NCBI GenBank assembly: GCA_051009035.1
Contig: JBPCWY010000034.1
Span: 1 to 22,566 of the forward strand
Reading direction: 5' to 3'
DNA from: Persebacter sp051009035
Lineage (GTDB): Bacteria > Pseudomonadota > Gammaproteobacteria > Tethybacterales > Persebacteraceae
Length of the DNA: 22,566 nt
This document shows, piece after piece, positions 1-5,892 of this stretch. Below the pieces are notes generated by a model, which searched no databases, was not told where the DNA came from, and saw nothing but the letters and a program-made list of their open reading frames with translations. Each line of letters starts with the position of its first letter. The first letter of the stretch is position 1. The translations under genes were made by a program, and so were the position numbers.

Positions 1-377
1 GCGAAACGCACATGCACATGAATTGGAACGGATATTCCATCCGCGCGCGCGAAGAAAATCCCGCGATGAAATACGCGTTCCCCAAAGAAGGCGTGATTAC
101 CTGGGTGGATAATTTGGCGGTGCCGAAAGGCGCGCAAAACCCGGAAAACGCGAAGAAATTCATGGCGTTTTTCCTGCGTCCGGAAAACGCCGCGGTGCAG
201 TCCAATTTTGCCGGCTACGACAGCGGCAACGCCAAAGCCGCGACGTATTTGGACGAGGATAAAAAATCCGCGCCGGAGCTTTCCGCGCCGCCCGGTTCCA
301 AGCTCGTATTTTCCGAATCCTGCTCCCAAGCCGCAATTGCGTTGCAGGACAAAGTGTGGACCGAAATTAAGAAATAA
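1..377 (+). CDS. Polyamine-type ABC transporter substrate-binding protein (PotD/PotF-like), C-terminal part
   Basis: The reading frame is already open at the left edge (first full codon at position 3), so only about the last 124 residues are present. They match the C-terminal lobe of periplasmic spermidine/putrescine binding proteins: the segment AFPKEGVITWVDNLAVPKGA corresponds to the conserved 'PKEG-x-x-W-x-D-x-L-A-x-P' stretch, and 'NAKKFMAFFLRPENAA' matches the following helix that carries the 'F-L-R-P' motif. Family knowledge: the protein captures polyamines in the periplasm and delivers them to a PotBC/PotHI permease with the ATPase PotA/PotG. Permease and ATPase genes are not in the window and would lie upstream if clustered. 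Substrate (putrescine, spermidine or a related cation) cannot be told from this fragment. The gene ends in TAA and is followed by a hairpin terminator. Confidence 0.85.
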   Translation, partial: ETHMHMNWNGYSIRAREENPAMKYAFPKEGVITWVDNLAVPKGAQNPENAKKFMAFFLRPENAAVQSNFAGYDSGNAKAATYLDEDKKSAPELSAPPGSKLVFSESCSQAAIALQDKVWTEIKK

Positions 378-414
378 AATAACTGTTTTCGCAAAAACGG
401 AAATCTCTTAACAT

Positions 415-451
415 CCGCCATTCCCGCCTGCGCGGGAATGACGGGTTTTTT
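415..451 (+). terminator. Hairpin plus T-run after the polyamine-binding protein gene
   Basis: Positions 415-444 form a stem with one mismatch (CCGCCATTCCCGC pairing with GCGGGAATGACGG around a short loop), followed by one G and six T residues (446-451). This is the layout of an intrinsic terminator and lies 38 bp after the stop codon. The stem is itself a copy of the genome's ATTCCCGC...GCGGGAAT palindrome (core 420-439), so a dispersed repeat seems to serve as terminator. Confidence 0.55.
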
Positions 452-464
452 GATTTTTACTTTA

Positions 465-516
465 CTCGTCCCTACGCTCCAGCGTTGGGACGCATATCGG
501 CGGCGTCCCCGCCGCC
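465..516 (-). repeat. Composite palindromic repeat A, copy 1 (inverted relative to copy 2)
   Basis: This 52-bp block holds two adjacent hairpins: GTCCCTACGC/GCGTTGGGAC (one mismatch, short loop) and GGCGGCG-TCCC-CGCCGCC (perfect 7-bp stem). Its reverse complement matches positions 16976-17027 at 48 of 52 positions by hand alignment. It lies in the gap between two convergent genes and has no coding potential that I trust. Confidence 0.8.
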
Positions 517-560
517 TTTCGCCGCAAAATCATAATCCGCAAATTCCGCCATTCCTCCCT

Positions 561-681
561 CATGTCATTCCTGCGAAGGCAGGAATCCATTTCTTTCCGC
601 AAAGCGGAAACATGCGCCGTCAACGGCAACGGAGCGGCTTGCGCCGCTGTTCAGGATTCCTGCTTTCGCAGGAATGACATG
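561..681. repeat. Paired palindrome element 1 (121 bp)
   Basis: The two ends, 561-588 and 654-681, are 28-bp inverted repeats with one mismatch, and each end is itself a palindrome (ATTCCTGCGAAGGCAGGAAT at 567-586; ATTCCTGCTTTCGCAGGAAT at 656-675). The interior holds further small hairpins (TTTCCGC-AAA-GCGGAAA at 594-610, and AGCGGC..GCCGCT near 633-648). There is no transposase, so it looks like a non-autonomous MITE-like or dRS3/NIME-like repeat. Confidence 0.75.
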
Positions 682-701
682 GTTTTATGAAAATGATTTA
701 A

Positions 702-749
702 GCGGCTTACGGTTTGCGTCCAATTCCGCCGTTTGCGCCAAAAGGCGGC
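702..749 (+). repeat. Repeat B, copy 1
   Basis: This block of about 48 bp, ending in AATTCCGCCGTTTGCGCCAAAAGGCGGC, is nearly the same as 16935-16981 (a few substitutions and a one-base indel). Immediately beyond it, 745-768 can form a 7-bp stem (GCGGCAA/TTGCCGC). Read on the minus strand this stem follows accC and is trailed by CTTTTGG, so it may be a weak terminator for the accBC transcript. Confidence 0.7.
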
Positions 750-777
750 AAGCGGTTGGCTTTGCCGCAAACAAATA

Positions 778-2124
778 TTAACTTTTTTGTTTTTTTATTT
801 TTTCTTCTAAATAACGGATTCCTACGCCGCCGGCGGCGAATGCGCCGTCTTCCAATAGTTCGGCGTGCAGCGTTAAGTTTGTCGCTATGCCGTCTATGAT
901 GTATTCGCGGATGGCGCTGCGCATGCGGGAGACCGCGTGCGCGCGGTCTTCGCCGTGGACGATTAATTTTGCCAGCAAAGAATCGTAATACGGCGGGACG
1001 ACATAGCCGCGGTAGGCGTGCGAATCCACCCGCACACCCGCGCCGCCCGGCATGTGGTATTCCGTAATCTTTCCCGGAGACGGCGCGAATGTGCGCGGGT
1101 CTTCGGCGTTGATGCGGCATTCTATCGCGTGTCCGCGAAACTCCACATCGCGCTGGCGCAACCGCAGCGCGCCGCCTGCGGCGATGAGGATTTGTTCGCG
1201 CACGATGTCCGCGCCGCATATCATCTCGGTCGCCGGATGCTCCACTTGCAGGCGCGTGTTCATTTCAATAAAATAAAAATCGCTCCCGTCGTATAAAAAT
1301 TCAAAAGTCCCCGCGCCGCGGTAACGCATTTTGCGCGCCGCCGCAACGCAGGATTCGCAAATCGCGCGCAGCCGTTTTTCGGCGATGTTGGGGGCGGGCG
1401 CTTCTTCCAATATTTTTTGGCACCGCCGCTGCAAAGAACAATCGCGCGTCCCCAAATGCACCGCCTCTTTGCCGTCCGCCAAAATCTGCACTTCTACATG
1501 GCGCGGATTGTCCAAATATTTTTCGGCGTATAAAGTCGCGTCCCCGAATGCGGCGCGCGCTTCCCGCCGCAACAACGGAATTACATTTTGCAAACCCGTT
1601 TCATTATGCACCACGCGCATCCCGCGCCCGCCGCCGCCCGCCGCCGCTTTGACGACAAGCGGAAAACCGGACGCCGCGGCTTTTTTGACCGCTTCCGCCA
1701 AATCTTCCGGCAACGGGCCTTCCGAACCCGGCACGGGTTTTAATCCGTTTTTGCGCGCCGCCTGTTTTGCCGCGATTTTGTCGCCCATCAAACGAATCGT
1801 TTCCGGCGCGGGACCGATAAACGCCAGCCCGCTTTTTTGCACTTGCTCGGCAAAATGCGCGTTTTCGGAAAGCAAACCATAACCCGGATGCACCGCTTCC
1901 GCGTCCGTAATTTCCGCCGCCGCAATCACCGCCGCCGCGTTAAGATAACTCTCCGCCGCCGGCGCGGGACCGACGCAAACCGCCTCGTCCGCCAGCCGCA
2001 CATGTTTGGATTCGCGGTCGGCTTCGGAATACACCGCAACCGTTTGCGCGCCCAATTCGCGGCAGGCGCGCTGGATGCGGAGCGCGATTTCTCCGCGGTT
2101 GGCGATGACGATTTTTTTAAACAA
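778..2124 (-). CDS. accC: Acetyl-CoA carboxylase, biotin carboxylase subunit
   Basis: This 448-aa protein is the usual AccC length. It carboxylates the biotin on AccB using ATP and bicarbonate, the first step of malonyl-CoA and fatty acid synthesis in the cytoplasm. Visible features: N-terminal KIVIANRGEIALRI, ATP-grasp lysines K116 and K159, the glycine loop GGGGRGM (163-169), HVEVQ (209-213), metal ligands E275 and E287 with EMNTRLQVEHP (287-297), and the ECRINAEDP segment with R337. The start is a TTG codon two bases after the accB stop. No ATG lies near the conserved N-terminus and no clear Shine-Dalgarno is seen, so translation is probably coupled to accB. It is the last gene of the accB-accC unit; the gene downstream is convergent. 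Confidence 0.97.
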   Translation of the reverse strand: MFKKIVIANRGEIALRIQRACRELGAQTVAVYSEADRESKHVRLADEAVCVGPAPAAESYLNAAAVIAAAEITDAEAVHPGYGLLSENAHFAEQVQKSGLAFIGPAPETIRLMGDKIAAKQAARKNGLKPVPGSEGPLPEDLAEAVKKAAASGFPLVVKAAAGGGGRGMRVVHNETGLQNVIPLLRREARAAFGDATLYAEKYLDNPRHVEVQILADGKEAVHLGTRDCSLQRRCQKILEEAPAPNIAEKRLRAICESCVAAARKMRYRGAGTFEFLYDGSDFYFIEMNTRLQVEHPATEMICGADIVREQILIAAGGALRLRQRDVEFRGHAIECRINAEDPRTFAPSPGKITEYHMPGGAGVRVDSHAYRGYVVPPYYDSLLAKLIVHGEDRAHAVSRMRSAIREYIIDGIATNLTLHAELLEDGAFAAGGVGIRYLEEKIKKQKS

Positions 2125-2126
2125 AA

Positions 2127-2582
2127 TTATTCAATGACAAACAGCGCATCGCCGTAACCGACCGGCGCGCCGTTTTCCACGAGGATGCTTTTGATTTTGC
2201 CCGCCGCCGGGGACGGAATCTCGTTCATCAGTTTCATCGCTTCAATAATGCAAAGCGTCTCGCCCGCTTCCACCGCCTGCCCGATGCGCACAAACGGCGG
2301 CGTCTCGGGCGACGAAGCGCGGTAAAACGCGCCCACCATCGGCGCTTTGACGATTTTGCCTTCCGTTTCCGCCTCCGCATTTGCCGGGGCGGGCGGGGCG
2401 GCGGCGGGCGCATGTTGGGCGGAATGCGGGGCGGGCGGGGCGGAAACGGGATGCGGCGGCGGGGCGGCGACGGGGGTTTTGCAGAGGCGGATTTTGTCTT
2501 CGCCTTCGTTAATTTCCAATTCCGAAATCTGTTTGGATTCTTCAAACAATTCCAAAATCGTCTTGAGTTTTCTTAAATCCAT
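2127..2582 (-). CDS. accB: Acetyl-CoA carboxylase biotin carboxyl carrier protein
   Basis: This 151-aa protein carries the biotin shuttled between AccC and the carboxyltransferase. The N-terminal helical part (1-35, DLRKLKTILELFEES) is typical of BCCP. A Pro/Ala-rich flexible linker (about 36-75) follows, then the biotinyl domain with EAMKLMNE, in which K117 is the biotinylated lysine. The 'thumb' region is present (APMVGAFYRASSPETPPFV, 80-98). The ATG start is set by a strong ribosome-binding site, AAGGAGAG, about 6 nt upstream. It is followed after 2 nt by accC. An upstream tlpA-like gene on the same strand is separated by 76 bp, in which a TAAGAT -10-like box sits at 2625-2630, so accBC may have its own promoter. 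The linker is encoded by a G-run-rich stretch on the plus strand. Confidence 0.96.
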   Translation of the reverse strand: MDLRKLKTILELFEESKQISELEINEGEDKIRLCKTPVAAPPPHPVSAPPAPHSAQHAPAAAPPAPANAEAETEGKIVKAPMVGAFYRASSPETPPFVRIGQAVEAGETLCIIEAMKLMNEIPSPAAGKIKSILVENGAPVGYGDALFVIE

Positions 2583-2658
2583 AACGGCTCTCCTTTTTGC
2601 GGCGCTCTTTTCACCGCTATTCCCATCTTACCGCAAAAAACGGAAAAACAGCGCCATT

Positions 2659-3177
2659 TTACCTTAAATTATCCGAAATAAATTCGTTGATTTCTTCCAC
2701 GGAATGGAATTCGCCCGTTTTGCGCGCCAAAACCGCGCCATCCGCCGCCAAAAGGAGGGTATAGGGCAAAACGCCGTGTTCGTTGCCGTATCCTTCAAAT
2801 AGGGCGAAAATGTTAAATTTTGGCGTCAAAACGCCGTAAGTTACCCCCGTTTTTTCCACAAACGGGCGCGAAATCTCCGCGCTGTCTACGGAGACGCCAA
2901 AAAATCCCACGGACGAATTTTCGCCCGCCGCCTTTTCCAAAAGCGGCATTTCGTGCAAACAAGGCGCGCACCAAGTCGCCCAAAAATTCACCAACCGCGG
3001 GGTGGGCGGCATTTCGGCAAACGCCGTTTCGCCGCCGTCCAAATCGGCAAAAGGCGCGGTCAGCAAATCCAGCGCCGGTTTTTGGGGCGGCGGTTTTGCC
3101 GCCCACAGCGCCGCCCCAAAACCCAAAGCGATAAACGCCAAACCGAGAAAGGTTTTGCCCGCCCGCCCGATTTTCAT
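2659..3177 (-). CDS. TlpA/ResA-like membrane-anchored thioredoxin
   Basis: This 172-aa protein begins with a single uncleaved membrane anchor (about residues 9-27) and continues as a thioredoxin fold facing the periplasm. The redox motif WCAPC gives C70 and C73, preceded by VNFWATW, and the cis-proline loop is GVLPYT with P138. TlpA/ResA proteins reduce disulfides in exported proteins such as apocytochromes; the actual partner here is unknown. The ATG overlaps the stop of the upstream protease gene (ATGA, 3174-3177), so the two are translated as a pair. A tlpA gene in front of accB is a common arrangement in beta- and gammaproteobacteria. What is unusual here is the protease gene coupled to it. 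Confidence 0.88.
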   Translation of the reverse strand: MKIGRAGKTFLGLAFIALGFGAALWAAKPPPQKPALDLLTAPFADLDGGETAFAEMPPTPRLVNFWATWCAPCLHEMPLLEKAAGENSSVGFFGVSVDSAEISRPFVEKTGVTYGVLTPKFNIFALFEGYGNEHGVLPYTLLLAADGAVLARKTGEFHSVEEINEFISDNLR

Positions 3178-4580
3178 TGCAAATCCAGCGCCAAATCGGC
3201 GGGAATGGCAAAGCCGATGCCTTCCACTTCTTCGCTTACGAATTTGGAAGTTAAGATACCGGCGAGATTGCCTTCGGAATCAAATAATCCGCCGCCGGAA
3301 GACCCGGGCGAAATGGCGGCGTCCGTTTGGATTAAACGCTCCGTATCGTCCTGTCGCAACTGCGAAATAACGCCGGTAGAAAGCGACAAATCCAAACCGC
3401 CGGGCGACCCCAACGCATAAACATCTTCGCCCACGCCAAGCGTATCATATTTTCGCACCGCCGCCGGAATGCCCCACAAACTGGCGACATCCAAAAGGCA
3501 AAAATCTTTTTCATCGTCCCGCTTGCGGACGGCGGCGGAAAAAATAGTATCCGTGCTGGCGCGCCGATTGTCATGTTTATAAACGGCAATATCCGCCCCG
3601 CCGACAACATGGCAATTTGTCGCTACAATATTCGGGCGGATAATAACGCCGCTGCCTTGGCTTTCGCCGCTTTTGACAACAACAATAGACCGCCAAGCAT
3701 TCTCAAAAACTTTTTCGGCGGCGTTGTTATTTTCGGGCGGTTGGGCGGTTGCAACTTCGCCGGCGGGCGCGGGTTTTTCTTCCGTATATGTTTTGTTTTC
3801 AATTGCCGCCAAACGCCGCTCCGCCTCGCGCCGGGCGGATTTAATTTCGCTTGGCGTGAGTTTTGAATCGCGCAAAGATTCAGCCGCATTTTCCGCGCCG
3901 TTTGCTTTGGCGATAGAATACCAAATATAAGATTCGTAGTCGTTTTGGATAGTTCCTTCGCCGTTGGAATACATCGCGCCCAAACTAAATTGCGCGTTTG
4001 CATCGCCTTGTTTTGCGTCTTTAAGACGCGCATGAAATATTTCCCGCGGATTAAAGCTTTTAATTTTGCCGTCATAATACAAAAATACCACATGAAATAA
4101 TTTATTGTTGCGCGAAGTATCATGGCTTCCTGTATTAGGGTTTGCGCCATTATCTAATAATAATTTCACGATTTCCGCATGATTGTGAGATATTGCATAC
4201 GACAAAGCCGTTTCCTCGTTTTTATTTACGAAATTAGGGTTTGCGTTGTTGGCAAGCAATGCTTTTACAATTTCGACATGTTCCCTTCTTGCGGCGTTCA
4301 TCAAAATCGTTCGTTCGTGGTTGTCTTTTACATTAGGATTTGCGCCATTGTTAAGCAACAATTTCACAATTTCGACATGTTCCCCTCTTGCGGCAATTAT
4401 CAAAGCCGTCCAACCGCCGTTATCTACCGCATTAGGATTTTCACCATTAGCAAGCAGACGCTTAATTTCCGCTATATCGCTATTGGTTGCCGCATCGCAC
4501 AGCGGGCATTCTTGGGCGGCGGCGGGTATCGCCGCCAGCAGGGCGGCGACAAGTAGCAAAAAAGCAATAATATTTTTCAT
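3174..4580 (-). CDS. Exported ankyrin-repeat / Sel1-like / trypsin-like serine protease fusion
   Basis: This 468-aa protein starts with a signal peptide (1-22, MKNIIAFLLLVAALLAAIPA then AAQ). Ankyrin repeats follow (about 34-150; three clear copies of 'HVEIVKLLLNNGANPN' type plus a partial first), then a Sel1/TPR-like segment (about 188-230, QGDANAQFSLGAMYSNGEG). A charged linker (260-290) leads to a trypsin-like domain (about 293-468) with a complete triad: H324 in TNCHVV, D359 or D364 in DEKDFCLLDV, and S428 in SPGSSGGGLF. Likely role: a periplasmic or surface protease whose repeats bind partner proteins; substrates are unknown. A CPLC pair (C25, C28) sits at the mature N-terminus, next to a thioredoxin gene. 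I chose this ATG because the upstream ATG (4595) only adds five residues before the signal peptide and would lie 5' of the start site predicted from the TATAAT box at 4587-4592. Confidence 0.85.
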   Translation of the reverse strand: MKNIIAFLLLVAALLAAIPAAAQECPLCDAATNSDIAEIKRLLANGENPNAVDNGGWTALIIAARGEHVEIVKLLLNNGANPNVKDNHERTILMNAARREHVEIVKALLANNANPNFVNKNEETALSYAISHNHAEIVKLLLDNGANPNTGSHDTSRNNKLFHVVFLYYDGKIKSFNPREIFHARLKDAKQGDANAQFSLGAMYSNGEGTIQNDYESYIWYSIAKANGAENAAESLRDSKLTPSEIKSARREAERRLAAIENKTYTEEKPAPAGEVATAQPPENNNAAEKVFENAWRSIVVVKSGESQGSGVIIRPNIVATNCHVVGGADIAVYKHDNRRASTDTIFSAAVRKRDDEKDFCLLDVASLWGIPAAVRKYDTLGVGEDVYALGSPGGLDLSLSTGVISQLRQDDTERLIQTDAAISPGSSGGGLFDSEGNLAGILTSKFVSEEVEGIGFAIPADLALDLQ

Positions 4581-4586
4581 GTGGGT

Positions 4587-4592
4587 ATTATA
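4587..4592 (-). promoter_or_regulatory. -10 box TATAAT of the ankyrin/protease gene, possible leaderless start
   Basis: On the minus strand a perfect TATAAT is followed by six bases (ACCCAC) and then the ATG at 4580. With normal promoter geometry transcription would begin at or next to the A of the start codon. No good -35 hexamer was found and no Shine-Dalgarno precedes the ATG. Confidence 0.5.
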
Positions 4593-4601
4593 CATTAAAT
4601 T

Positions 4602-5888
4602 TTAATACAATCTGTGATAAAAACCAGAAATTCCAATATTTGCTTCCCCTTGTGTAGTTGGGGTAGTGTAATTCATAGAAATTATATTGCAGGGAATATT
4701 TTGGTCATTGTTATAAATTAAAACAATTGCATGCGAAGCGAGCAATGCTCTTTCATGAGCGAACGGAGATATTTTATGCTCGTTTTTGTATATTGAGCGT
4801 TGGGAGTTTCCCTGCATCATTGAGACAAGAAAAGCCAATGCGATATTTTTGTCATCAGGGACAATACATGGAAAGGCATGTTTTTTAAATTTCACTTCCG
4901 TACATGAAAATTTTAAAGCATCAAAATATTTTGATGCTTCAAAACATATTGTTGCTCTAAAATCAGGGTTTAACTTTAACTTTTGTTGGCTGACATATAC
5001 CGCATTGCATTCCCGCAAGAAAGATTTAATCTCTCGCATTGTAATGCCCTGTCTTGCCAGCAAGCTTTCCAAGAAGGATATTAGTTGTCCTTCCGCGTTA
5101 TTTGCATCTATTGCTAATAATTTGCTGTTAAATAATTTTTGGACAAATTTATAGATTTTAATTCCGTCCAAATTAAATTTTGCCGTATAATCAACGAATT
5201 TTAGATAGCGAGCGCGATTCGTTTTGCATTTATAGTGTTCGTCGCTAACGGGCGCAATAGCAATGATTTCTTTGCTGGTTTCTAATCTTCTTAAAAACTG
5301 ATTAAGAGTTTCCAAGAAGAGCATGCCCGCTTCGCCGGAGCGATCGGTGTCTTCCAAAACAAAAATAATCCGTTTTGCTGTTTGGGCGTTGATTAAATCG
5401 GCAAGAATTTTCTGAATATCGGAAATTCTTGTCGCCGGAGAACGCTCGTATACTTCTTGGAATAATTGGATTATTCCGGCAAGAACGCCCGAAAATTTTT
5501 CGGTAATTTTACCGATTGTTTTTAACTTGTCCGCAGTAGGCGACTCGCCGTCTATCTCCTGCTTGATTTCCTTTTCTTTGCCAACTTGCGTGGCAAAATC
5601 CAAAACAAACCCTTCCCACAGGTCTTTCCGATTCGGATATTTCCAAGCGTCAAACAAAACCCATTTTACGGTTTTGGCGGCTTTGCCTTTCTCGTCTTGT
5701 TTTTGCATCTCGTGCAACATAGTGCTTTTGCCGATGCCGTAAGGCCCGGTCAACGCGATAATAGAAGGGCGAGTAATGGCATTCATCCGCGCGCGCAAAT
5801 TCGCGATTTGCGCGGAAAAATCCAGCAAGTCCTCAACCTTGCAATTTTCGTCCAGCAATGCCGGATTTTTAACAAAACCTTCCGCCAT
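4602..5888 (-). CDS. KAP-family P-loop NTPase
   Basis: This 428-aa protein has a Walker A motif GPYGIGKST (48-56), the KAP-type FDAWKY motif (79-84) and a Walker B-like IIFVLEDTDR (174-183), where the usual 'DDLDR' is EDTDR. KAP NTPases are often membrane-tied and linked to phage exclusion or membrane organisation, but this protein lacks convincing transmembrane helices between Walker A and B. The C-terminal half (about 220-428) matches no domain I recognise. The ATG lies 4 nt after the hppA stop. A TTG 21 nt upstream (5909) would overlap hppA and seems less likely. The gene is strikingly AT-rich (hand counts 16/60 GC at 4921-4980 and 12/60 at 5101-5160, against 41/60 at 6601-6660 in hppA), which suggests horizontal acquisition. 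Its biological role is unknown. Confidence 0.82.
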   Translation of the reverse strand: MAEGFVKNPALLDENCKVEDLLDFSAQIANLRARMNAITRPSIIALTGPYGIGKSTMLHEMQKQDEKGKAAKTVKWVLFDAWKYPNRKDLWEGFVLDFATQVGKEKEIKQEIDGESPTADKLKTIGKITEKFSGVLAGIIQLFQEVYERSPATRISDIQKILADLINAQTAKRIIFVLEDTDRSGEAGMLFLETLNQFLRRLETSKEIIAIAPVSDEHYKCKTNRARYLKFVDYTAKFNLDGIKIYKFVQKLFNSKLLAIDANNAEGQLISFLESLLARQGITMREIKSFLRECNAVYVSQQKLKLNPDFRATICFEASKYFDALKFSCTEVKFKKHAFPCIVPDDKNIALAFLVSMMQGNSQRSIYKNEHKISPFAHERALLASHAIVLIYNNDQNIPCNIISMNYTTPTTQGEANIGISGFYHRLY

Positions 5889-5892
5889 ATTA

